A DNA stretch of 64,000 nucleotides from Pontibacter actiniarum (GTDB lineage Bacteria; Bacteroidota; Bacteroidia; Cytophagales; Hymenobacteraceae), in assembly GCF_003585765.1 (NCBI RefSeq), contig NZ_CP021235.1:4650001-4714000 (forward strand), written 5' to 3'. This document shows, in pieces, positions 54,793-64,000 of the stretch (its first letter is position 1; each line of letters opens with the position of its first letter). A program made the translations under genes and the position numbers. Under the pieces are notes generated by a model. It did not search any database and was not told where the DNA came from. It saw nothing but the letters and a program-made list of their open reading frames with translations.

Positions 54793-55902
54793 TTACCCCA
54801 ACACATTATCCCAGTCTTTCCAGATGGCATCGTAGCCTTGGTTACGGATCATCTGTACGATCTCTGCCGGACTGCGTTCGTCGCTGATTTCGAACTGCTC
54901 CAGCGCCTGTTGCCCGGAGGCATAGCCGCCCGGATCGGTTTTGGAGCCGGCACTGATGGAGGTAATCCCAAGCCGCACCACATTATTGCGGAAATGCTGG
55001 CTCTCGCGGGTAGATAGCGATAGCTCCACTTCTTCGTTAAAGATACGGTAGGCACAGATTAGTTGCACCAACTCCCGGTCGTTCATGTCTACTTTGGGTG
55101 TCAGCCCACCTGAGAAAGGGCGCAGACGCGGGAAAGAGATGCTATACTTGGTTTGCCAGTAGGTACGCTCCAGGTACTGCAGGTGCAGCGCTGTAAAGAA
55201 GCTATCGGTGCGCCAATCCTCCAACCCAATCAGTACGCCCAGCCCAATTTTATGTACACCTGCTTTGCCAAGGCGGTCGGGTGTTTCGAGGCGATAGGTG
55301 AAGTTTGACTTCTTGCCTTTGGGGTGATGTTTTTTGTAGTCCTCATGGTGATAGGTCTCCTGGTACACCAGCACTGTGTTCAGGCCAAGCGGAATCAGTT
55401 GTTCATACTCCTGCCTGTCCAGCGGCTGTACTTCCATGGAGATGTGCGAGAAGTATGGTCTGATCAGTTGCAGTACCTCCTTAAAGTATTCTACACCTAC
55501 TGTTTTGTTTGCCTCGCCTGTTACCAGCAGCACATGGTCGTAGCCATAGCTTTTAATCACCTCCACTTCTTTCAGAATCTGCTCCGGGGTGAGGGTGGTG
55601 CGAGGGGTAGGGTTATCCAGGCTAAAACCGCAGTAAGTACAGATATTCTGGCACTCGTTGGAGAGGTACATTGGCAGGTACATCTGTATGGTTTTGCCAA
55701 AACGCTTCTGCGTGAGCCGCTGACTTAGAGCTGCCATCTGCTCCAGGTAAGGTGCCGCCGCCGGGGAGATAAGCGCTTTAAAATCTTCCAGGCTCCTGAC
55801 CGGGTGCATCAATGCCCGCTCCACATCTGATGCTGTTTTAGCATAGATGCTTTCCTTTATCTCGTTCCAGTTGAGCTGGTTGAATATATGTTTAAAAGAC
55901 AT
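54793..55902 (-). CDS. thiH: 2-iminoacetate synthase (radical SAM tyrosine lyase)
   Basis: 369 residues. The radical SAM cluster motif is ECQNICTYCGF, a CxxxCxxC at about 85-92, followed by the ThiH-type EVQPLDRQEYEQLIPLGLN and FPRLRPFSGG segments. It splits tyrosine into p-cresol and dehydroglycine for thiazole synthesis, which implies an oxygen-sensitive route. Downstream of thiG by 171 bases that hold REP cluster C. Confidence 0.95.
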   Translation of the reverse strand: MSFKHIFNQLNWNEIKESIYAKTASDVERALMHPVRSLEDFKALISPAAAPYLEQMAALSQRLTQKRFGKTIQMYLPMYLSNECQNICTYCGFSLDNPTPRTTLTPEQILKEVEVIKSYGYDHVLLVTGEANKTVGVEYFKEVLQLIRPYFSHISMEVQPLDRQEYEQLIPLGLNTVLVYQETYHHEDYKKHHPKGKKSNFTYRLETPDRLGKAGVHKIGLGVLIGLEDWRTDSFFTALHLQYLERTYWQTKYSISFPRLRPFSGGLTPKVDMNDRELVQLICAYRIFNEEVELSLSTRESQHFRNNVVRLGITSISAGSKTDPGGYASGQQALEQFEISDERSPAEIVQMIRNQGYDAIWKDWDNVLG

Positions 55903-55997
55903 GGTTATGTATTTAATATAGATGCTGAAGGCTAATGCCTTTACTGCTTGCCAACAAGATCCTTTCAGGATGACAGGAAATAAAACAATGGCTGCCG

Positions 55998-56055
55998 CTG
56001 GCGCGAGCTTGTAGCTCGTGACTCACAGTGGACACGAGCTACAAGCTCGCGCCAG
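55998..56055. repeat. REP-like mirrored pair, cluster C (between thiH and thiG)
   Basis: A perfect 23-bp inverted repeat (55998-56020 and 56033-56055) with a 12-base spacer. Each arm is itself a hairpin GCGAGCT-TGT-AGCTCG, so two hairpins face each other as in BIMEs. Confidence 0.75.
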
Positions 56056-56073
56056 CCTCACGTCAGCGGCATT

Positions 56074-56847
56074 TTATAACTCATCCAGAAAAGCGGTGAG
56101 TGGGCTGCTGGCATGTGCCGTTACCCCAACAGGAGCCAACTTTGCTTCGTAAGCCATCCGCCCTGCTTCTACCGCCATTTTAAAGGCTTTTGCCATCTGC
56201 ACCGGCTGTTGCGACACGGCAATGGCCGTATTCACCAGCACCGCATCAGCCCCCAGTTCCATGGCCTCCGCCGCATGCGACGGTGCACCAATGCCGGCAT
56301 CCACCACTACCGGCACCTTACTCTGTTGTATGATGATTTCCAGAAAAGCACGTGTTTGCAAGCCGTTGTTGCTGCCAATTGGCGAACCCAAAGGCATCAC
56401 AGCGGCTACGCCAACTTCTTCGAGCCGCTTGCACAATACTGGGTCAGCATGAATATAGGGCAGCACCACGAAGCCAAGCTTTACCAGTTCTTCTGCAGCT
56501 TTCAATGTTTCAATAGGGTCGGGAAGAAGGTATTTGGGGTCGGGGTGAATTTCTAGTTTAAGCCAGTTTGTCTCCAAAGCCTCCCGGGCTAGCTGCGCTG
56601 CAAACACAGCTTCTTTGGCGTTGCGCACGCCAGAGGTATTAGGCAACAGGTTAAACTGCGGGTGCCCAAGGTGCGATAGAATATCGTCCTGCTCGTTCTG
56701 CACGTCCACGCGCTTCAGGGCTACTGTTACCAATTCTGAGCCAGAGGCCAACAGCGCTTCCTCCATTTGCTGGCCGGAGCTGAACTTGCCTGTGCCTGTA
56801 AAGAGGCGGGAGTTAAAAGTTTTATCGGCGATGGTTAGTGGTGTCAT
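56074..56847 (-). CDS. thiG: Thiazole synthase
   Basis: 257 residues, TIM barrel. Start [20 protein letters not shown], Schiff-base Lys in [11 protein letters not shown] (about 95-105), [16 protein letters not shown] phosphate loop and [20 protein letters not shown]. It forms the thiazole ring from deoxyxylulose phosphate, dehydroglycine and ThiS thiocarboxylate. It overlaps thiE by 4 bases (ATGA). Confidence 0.97.
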   Translation of the reverse strand: MTPLTIADKTFNSRLFTGTGKFSSGQQMEEALLASGSELVTVALKRVDVQNEQDDILSHLGHPQFNLLPNTSGVRNAKEAVFAAQLAREALETNWLKLEIHPDPKYLLPDPIETLKAAEELVKLGFVVLPYIHADPVLCKRLEEVGVAAVMPLGSPIGSNNGLQTRAFLEIIIQQSKVPVVVDAGIGAPSHAAEAMELGADAVLVNTAIAVSQQPVQMAKAFKMAVEAGRMAYEAKLAPVGVTAHASSPLTAFLDEL

Positions 56848-57488
56848 AAGTTGTGCTGGGGTAATGGTTGTAGGTTTTGCATGATTTCAGAAATAGCGGC
56901 GGCTCTGTTTGCAGCTTGTGTAATGGCCGAAGAAACCGCAATACCATGTATGCCTGTCGGCATAAGTAGTGGCACATCCTCTGCGGTAATGCCTCCAATA
57001 GCTATAATAGGTGTGGTAATGCCAGCTGCTTTGCATTGCTCAAGTATAGCGGCATAGCCTTGCAGGCCAAGTATGGGACTCAGGTTGTCTTTCGTAGTTG
57101 TGAAGCGGTAAGGGCCGAGGCCTACATAATCTACTCTTTGCTCCACCAACTGCTGTATGTCCTCAAAAGTATTGGCCGTGCCTCCAATAATCTTTGTTGG
57201 GCCGAGCAGCTTACGAGCTTCTGCCGGTGACATATCCAGCTTACCCAGGTGCACACCGGCTGCACCTACTTCTGCTGCCAAAGCAGGATTATCATTAAGT
57301 ATAAACGTGCTGCCGTAGTGCCTGCAGATGCTTTTCGTCTGTATCGCGAGGGCCTTCCATACTTCGTAAGGCTGGTTCTTTACGCGCAGTTGCACCCACT
57401 TTGCACCGGCTCTGCAGGCAGCCTCGGCAGCCTGTGCATGTGTCAGTTTAGCTGTTTCCTGCGTGATGTAGTGTAGTTTCGAGATCAT
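56844..57488 (-). CDS. thiE: Thiamine phosphate synthase
   Basis: 214 residues. VQLRVKN, the diphosphate loop [46 protein letters not shown] and [12 protein letters not shown]. It joins HMP diphosphate and the thiazole phosphate. It starts 2 bases after the thiD stop and overlaps thiG. Confidence 0.94.
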   Translation of the reverse strand: MISKLHYITQETAKLTHAQAAEAACRAGAKWVQLRVKNQPYEVWKALAIQTKSICRHYGSTFILNDNPALAAEVGAAGVHLGKLDMSPAEARKLLGPTKIIGGTANTFEDIQQLVEQRVDYVGLGPYRFTTTKDNLSPILGLQGYAAILEQCKAAGITTPIIAIGGITAEDVPLLMPTGIHGIAVSSAITQAANRAAAISEIMQNLQPLPQHNL

Positions 57489-57490
57489 GT

Positions 57491-58243
57491 TTAAAAATGG
57501 TGATAGCCTAACAAAGTGCTATTGCTGTTGAGGAAACGGGTAGTATAATCTTTGGCCTTGCGGCAAGCTTTGTGCAACGGGTAATCTTTCGCCAGTAGTG
57601 CCGTGATGGCCGCTGAAAGCACGCAGCCGGAGCCATGCTTGCCTATTTGTACCTGCTGCTTTGGCCGGAATGGTTTTGCCTCACCTTTATAGTATAAGTA
57701 ATCATACCCCGGCTTCTCCTGGTTATGCCCTCCCTTTAGCAGCACATGGCAGTGTTGGCTTATTTGTGCGGCTGCTTCCGGTGCAGGTGTGTCAGGCATT
57801 AGTTGTTGCATCTCTAACCAGTTTGGTGTGATCAGGTACAGCTGCTTGCAAAGCTTTTTTAGCTGCTCCGCCTGCACCTGCTCATGAAAAGTGAAGCCTG
57901 CGCTGGCCTTCAGGATCGGGTCCCAAATCAGCTTTGTGTCTGGCGACAGCTTTTGCATCAGCTTAATTATCTGCTGCAGTATTTCCATACTTGGCACCAA
58001 CCCGATTTTAGCAAACGGCACTTTATACTTGCGCAACAATATCGTTAGCTGGCACTCTAGCTGCTCCACGTTCAGCCAGTCCAACCCTTCAAACTCCGAC
58101 TCGTGCTGGTAGGTGATAGCGGTGCACACATTAAGTCCCTGCACTTTCAGCGTTTCAAAAGTTTTGATATCTGCCGTTAAGCCCGCACCACCGCTAGGAT
58201 CAAATCCGGCGATGGTGAGGGTATAGGGCCTTTGTTTTGGCAT
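57491..58243 (-). CDS. thiD: HMP-phosphate kinase
   Basis: 250 residues, ribokinase fold: TIAGFDPSGGAGLTADIKTF at the start, ITPNWLEMQQLM, VLLKGGHNQ and the ATP/anion-hole motif GKHGSGCVLSAAITALLA. It phosphorylates hydroxymethylpyrimidine phosphate. It follows thiC after a gap carrying REP cluster D. Confidence 0.94.
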   Translation of the reverse strand: MPKQRPYTLTIAGFDPSGGAGLTADIKTFETLKVQGLNVCTAITYQHESEFEGLDWLNVEQLECQLTILLRKYKVPFAKIGLVPSMEILQQIIKLMQKLSPDTKLIWDPILKASAGFTFHEQVQAEQLKKLCKQLYLITPNWLEMQQLMPDTPAPEAAAQISQHCHVLLKGGHNQEKPGYDYLYYKGEAKPFRPKQQVQIGKHGSGCVLSAAITALLAKDYPLHKACRKAKDYTTRFLNSNSTLLGYHHF

Positions 58244-58333
58244 GTGGTTTATACTTTATTTTGTTACTTTTTCTACTGCTTTGTGCCTTTCAGAAGTAGA
58301 GGCATGAGCTGTAAGAGCGAAAAAACATTCATG

Positions 58334-58470
58334 CCGCCAGTTTGAGCGCAGCGGTAACTGGTGGTAAAGTATGATAACCAGTTTGTAACTGGCATAGGTA
58401 TGTAAGTAGAGCGCCAGTTACAAACTGGCATCATGCAAAGCCACAAGTTGCGCTAGCGCTAAACTGGCGG
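58334..58470. repeat. REP-like array, cluster D (between thiD and thiC)
   Basis: Four elements in mirror order: 58334-58364 (CCGCCAGTT..AACTGGTGG), 58378-58392 (CCAGTT-TGT-AACTGG), 58413-58429 (GCCAGTT-ACA-AACTGGC, the inverse of the previous) and 58441-58470 (CCACAAGTT..AACTGGCGG). Confidence 0.75.
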
Positions 58471-58487
58471 CATGTGCAGCCCAGCTA

Positions 58488-60672
<2,185 letters not shown>

Positions 60673-60759
60673 TGTTTGCTCGGGATAGGATGCAGCTAGC
60701 ACTGGCGCTTACTGGCCGAGCAGAATTAAGAAGAAGTAGGAGGACAGGTGTATATCTCG

Positions 60760-60862
60760 TCATAACTTTTCCCTTCGTCAGTGCTAACTGTATCAGGTTC
60801 AGAGGGTATTTCTCAGTCCGGCCTTTCTGTATTGGCGGCAGGACACCCCTAAAGTGTTGTGC
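60760..60862 (-). promoter_or_regulatory. TPP riboswitch
   Basis: On the minus strand the conserved order is all present: GGGGTG, then CTGAGAAATACCC, GAACCTGATACAGTTAGCAC, and TGACGAAGGGA, which is the thi-box consensus. It would switch off the thiamine operon when thiamine diphosphate is plentiful. The element and leader fill most of the gap 60673-61069. Confidence 0.96.
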
Positions 60863-61069
60863 TAAAGGTATAAATTTTACTTTATACTTTCCAAATCTAT
60901 ACTTTCCGGCTGCTTAAATTCATGTGATGATAGCTTCATCTGTGGTGCATACTAGGGGAAGTTTAGTGGCGTTCAAAAACCAGAAGATTCCTTGCAATTG
61001 CTGAAGCTATATTTTTATGCTATTTTTAAGTACGAAGCGATTCTAATAACCCAACGGAAATAAAACTAG

Positions 61070-62359
61070 ATGAAATACCACCCTATCGGACAGGAGCTGT
61101 TTATCAACCACCGCCATAACTTTGTAAAACAGCTTAAGCCAGGTGCCATCGCCATCTTCCACTCCAACGATGTGATGCCGACAAACGCTGACGGCACCAT
61201 GCCGTTCCGGCAGAACAGCGACCTTTTCTACCTGTCAGGCATTGACCAGGAGGAAAGCATCCTGGTGCTCTTCCCCGACAACAAGAATGAAAAGCTGCAG
61301 GAGCTGCTGTTTATACGCGAGACCAACGAGCACATCCTCACCTGGGAAGGCTATAAGCTGACGAAGGAGCAGGCCCGGGAAACATCGGGGATAGCGGCTG
61401 TGTACTGGACGCACCAGTTTGAGCAGGTGCTGCACTCGCTTATATTCGAGGCAGAGCGCGTGTACCTGAACAGCAACGAGCACCTGCGCGCCGTGGTGGA
61501 GGTAGAAACCCGCGATGCCCGCTTTATCAGGAGAATAAAAGAGCTTTACCCGCTGCACAAGTATGAGCGCAGCGCGCCCATCATGCACCAGCTGCGGGCC
61601 GTAAAGTCGGGGCGGGAGGTAGAATTGATTCAGGAGGCCTGCGACATCACCGAAAAAGCCTTCAGAAGATTACTTGGCTTTATAAAACCAGGCGTGATGG
61701 AGTATGAGATAGAGGCGGAACTGTACCATGAGTTTCTGCGCAACCGCTCCCGCGGTCCGGCCTACGCGCCTATTATCGCCTCCGGCGAAAATGCCTGCAT
61801 CCTGCATTATGTAGAAAACAGCCGCGAGTGCAAAGACGGTGACCTGGTGCTGATGGATTTCGGCGCGGAGTACGCCAACTACGCAGCAGACTTAACCCGT
61901 ACCGTGCCGGTAAGCGGCAAGTTTACCAAGCGCCAGCGCGAGGTGTACGACTCGGTGCTGACAGTGATGAAAGCGGCGACCCGCATGCTGGTGCCCGGCA
62001 ACACGCTGGACCAGTACCACAAATTTGTGGGCACCGTGATGGAGAATGAGCTCATCAAGCTCGGGCTCCTGAACGAGAGCGACGTGCGCAACCAGGACCC
62101 GGAGCGGCCACTTTATAAAAAGTACTTTATGCACGGCACCTCGCACCACCTGGGGCTGGATGTGCATGATGTGGGCAACCGCTTTCGGCCGTTTGAGGAG
62201 GGGATGGTCTTTACCTGCGAGCCCGGCATCTACATTTGGGAGGAAGGTATCGGCATCCGGCTGGAGAACGATATCCTCATCACGCACAACGGGCCGAAAG
62301 ACCTGATGGAAAACATTCCGATAGAGGCCGACGATATTGAGCGGCTAATGGGCAAATAA
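61070..62359 (+). CDS. pepP: Xaa-Pro aminopeptidase (M24B)
   Basis: 429 residues. N-terminal domain (about 1-170), then the pita-bread catalytic domain with metal ligands in VLMDFGAEYANYAADLTRTV (Asp pair), HGTSHHLGLDVHD (His), CEPGIY (Glu) and GIRLENDIL (Glu). It removes N-terminal residues ahead of proline. No signal peptide, so cytoplasmic. Divergent from the thiamine operon. Confidence 0.94.
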   Translation: MKYHPIGQELFINHRHNFVKQLKPGAIAIFHSNDVMPTNADGTMPFRQNSDLFYLSGIDQEESILVLFPDNKNEKLQELLFIRETNEHILTWEGYKLTKEQARETSGIAAVYWTHQFEQVLHSLIFEAERVYLNSNEHLRAVVEVETRDARFIRRIKELYPLHKYERSAPIMHQLRAVKSGREVELIQEACDITEKAFRRLLGFIKPGVMEYEIEAELYHEFLRNRSRGPAYAPIIASGENACILHYVENSRECKDGDLVLMDFGAEYANYAADLTRTVPVSGKFTKRQREVYDSVLTVMKAATRMLVPGNTLDQYHKFVGTVMENELIKLGLLNESDVRNQDPERPLYKKYFMHGTSHHLGLDVHDVGNRFRPFEEGMVFTCEPGIYIWEEGIGIRLENDILITHNGPKDLMENIPIEADDIERLMGK

Positions 62360-62389
62360 CGGTATTTGTAAGAAAACAGCCAGAGGCGA

Positions 62390-62422
62390 AGGGTTGTCGG
62401 GATATTACCGGCAACCTTTTTT
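62390..62422 (+). terminator. Terminator after pepP
   Basis: GGTTGTCGG, 7-base loop, CCGGCAACC with one G-T pair, then six T. Confidence 0.82.
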
Positions 62423-62744
62423 ATTGTGCTTACACTAAATTTATTGCCCTTGCATCAAAATATTTTTCAGAGTAAAACCTTGCACGGTAGTTTCAGTTTG
62501 AAGTATAGAGCACACGGGGCCGGCGCTTTCCTGCTGCAAAGAAGTGCAATTTAGCGCCTGTCTCACAGTGCACTATGTTCAACCGAATTGCTTCTTGTGC
62601 CTATGATTCACTACTACCAATCTATAAAGAGGCGTGCCGGGGTACTAGTTGGGTGCCCCGTGATGGGTTTATTTTTTCAGGAAGAAACAAACTCGTTTTG
62701 AAACATGCACGTATTGTCATATCAACATATACTTTGTAGAAATT
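62423..62744. promoter_or_regulatory. Upstream region of the last OmpA gene
   Basis: No gene. TATACTTTG at 62728-62736, just ahead of the ATG, resembles the Bacteroidota -7 box but is only about 9 bases from the start codon, so the promoter assignment is weak. Confidence 0.3.
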
Positions 62745-64000
62745 ATGCGAACACAACTATCAAACTTTAGTAGACTCGCTTTCGCGCTCGTGTTCTTGCT
62801 TATGGCAAGCCCCGGATTATTTGCGCAAAGCTCTGATCAAAAGACAAACCTTCAAATATACGGGAGTGCCTTGCAGTATAAAGGCGATATAACAGGCGAT
62901 GATGGCTTCAGTGACCTTGAGTGGGGTGGGGGCATCTCCTTGAACCGCTATTTGAGCCCATCTTTTGATGCAGGCCTGCACCTGACTTATGGTAGCACGG
63001 AAGACAAAGGCGAAGGGACTTATTCCGGTTCCTCTTTCGACGCACAAATGGGTACCGTTATGCTGGGCCTGCGCCTGAAAATGTATGGTACTATCCTGAA
63101 GGAGGATGCCTTTATCGGCCCTTACCTGCAGGTAGCAGGTGGCGGCGCCTGGGCTAAAACCGATGCCAATGCCCCTGCCGGAGGTCCTGCCGTGCATAAC
63201 GACGATAAGTTCTTTACCATGGCTGGTAGAGCCGGAGCCGGTATCCGTTTCCGTTTCTCAGATGCCGTGAGCGCTTTCGTGGAGACCAACTACATGATTA
63301 TGGGCCAGGATAAAATTGACGGCTACGATGTAGGGGATAACGACCAGTTCCTGATGCACAACGTGGGCCTTGGCTTTAGCCTCGGTAAGGCGAAAGACAC
63401 AGACATGGACGGTGTGCCGGACAGAAGAGACGACTGCCCTGACACCCCGACCGGCGTGCAGGTGGACAAGAACGGCTGCCCTGTTGACACAGACGGTGAC
63501 GGTGTGCCGGATTACCAGGATGAGTGTCCGTCAGAGGCTGGCGTAGCCAACCTGAACGGCTGCCCTGACAGAGACGGCGACGGTATTGCCGACAAGAATG
63601 ACCAGTGCCCTGACGAAGCAGGTACTGCTGCTACAAACGGTTGCCCTGACGCAGACAACGACGGCGTGGCTGATGCCAACGACAACTGCCCTGATACGCC
63701 GGCCGGCGTGCAAGTGGGTGCCGACGGTTGCCCTGTAGATTCAGACGGTGACGGTGTGCCGGATAACGAAGATGCCTGCCCTAACTCTGCCGGTACTGCC
63801 GCTACAAAAGGCTGCCCTGAGCTGGATGAGGCTACTCTGAAGCTGATCGACGAGAAAGTGCGCTTCGAGTTTGACAAGGCACGTGTACAGGATGCCTACA
63901 AGCAACTGCTTGACAGCGTAATTGTGGCCCTGCAGAAATACCCTGACCACGTACTGCTGATCAAAGGCCACGCTGACTTCATCGGTAGCGAGGAGTACAA
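62745..64000 (+). CDS. OmpA-family protein with TSP3 calcium repeats (3' end outside the window)
   Basis: 418 residues visible, open to the right edge. Signal peptide (about 1-28, cut after LFAQ), then an eight-strand beta-barrel with GLRLKMYGTIL and NVGLGFSLGKA. About five thrombospondin type-3 repeats of DxDxDG type follow (DTDMDGVPDRRDDCPDTPTG and similar, residues about 222-360). The start of the OmpA C-terminal domain (VRFEFDKARVQDAYKQLLDS, LIKGHADFIGSEEY) is the last thing visible. An outer-membrane anchor to peptidoglycan with calcium-binding linkers. It has no stop in the window. Confidence 0.92.
   Translation, partial: MRTQLSNFSRLAFALVFLLMASPGLFAQSSDQKTNLQIYGSALQYKGDITGDDGFSDLEWGGGISLNRYLSPSFDAGLHLTYGSTEDKGEGTYSGSSFDAQMGTVMLGLRLKMYGTILKEDAFIGPYLQVAGGGAWAKTDANAPAGGPAVHNDDKFFTMAGRAGAGIRFRFSDAVSAFVETNYMIMGQDKIDGYDVGDNDQFLMHNVGLGFSLGKAKDTDMDGVPDRRDDCPDTPTGVQVDKNGCPVDTDGDGVPDYQDECPSEAGVANLNGCPDRDGDGIADKNDQCPDEAGTAATNGCPDADNDGVADANDNCPDTPAGVQVGADGCPVDSDGDGVPDNEDACPNSAGTAATKGCPELDEATLKLIDEKVRFEFDKARVQDAYKQLLDSVIVALQKYPDHVLLIKGHADFIGSEEY

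Noticed and set aside
54604..58470. CRISPR array
   Set aside because: The repeats are palindromes of different stem sequence at uneven spacing without unique spacers of constant length, and no cas genes are present.

Overview
The window looks like a chromosome segment from a Cytophagales bacterium (Bacteroidota), most likely a Pontibacter-like member of the Hymenobacteraceae. The reasons are the Bacteroidota-type mobilization genes, the many lipoproteins and OmpA proteins, the weak Shine-Dalgarno sites, the DnaE-type replicase and the family-specific small proteins. Genus is an inference; there is no rRNA to test it. Gene starts were moved inward from the longest open frame where a signal peptide, a domain start or an upstream stop made that clearly better.

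Positions 1 to about 30.2 kb look like accessory DNA. They run from the 3' end of a tyrosine recombinase gene (1-498) to the 3' end of a tRNA-Arg gene (30207-30280). The left part is an envelope-remodelling block: a three-gene RND efflux operon (764-6347), a five-gene glycolipid operon (6614-12461: UDP-sugar epimerase, GT2, LAB_N membrane protein, two ArnT-like GT39 enzymes), a lipoprotein with kinase-like motifs (12590-14221), an OmpR-type response regulator and histidine kinase (14450-16371), an HD hydrolase and two PAP2 phosphatases (to 18990). Together they resemble a lipid A or LPS sugar and phosphate modification system under two-component control. The right part is a mobilizable element: a decayed serine recombinase (19266-19683), an XRE / unknown / NT-HEPN / XRE module (19767-22255), an accessory membrane protein, relaxase and MobC (22320-24179), a Toprim primase, an excisionase-like HTH protein, RadC, and an AbiEi/AbiEii type IV toxin-antitoxin pair (28081-29801) with a 12-bp palindromic operator.

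From 30.3 kb to the end the gene content is ordinary core genome: a VTT membrane protein, a trans-sulfuration enzyme, an OmpA lipoprotein, isoaspartyl peptidase, thioredoxin, DNA polymerase III alpha, an MFS exporter, a LysM lytic transglycosylase, an O-methyltransferase, an M16 peptidase and a heptosyltransferase. A complete thiamine operon follows on the minus strand (thiS-thiC-thiD-thiE-thiG-thiH-thiF, 60672 down to 53482) behind a TPP riboswitch, with a convergent TenI-like gene. Aminopeptidase P and a TSP3-OmpA protein that runs off the right edge close the window.

Two sequence signals stand out. The 7-mer TATACTT/AAGTATA is strongly over-represented from 29.8 kb rightwards (about 45 copies counted by eye) and absent from about 15.7 to 29.8 kb. 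Second, a family of short palindromes with 3-nt loops, often in mirrored pairs, fills nearly every wide gap of the thiamine operon, like REP/BIME elements.
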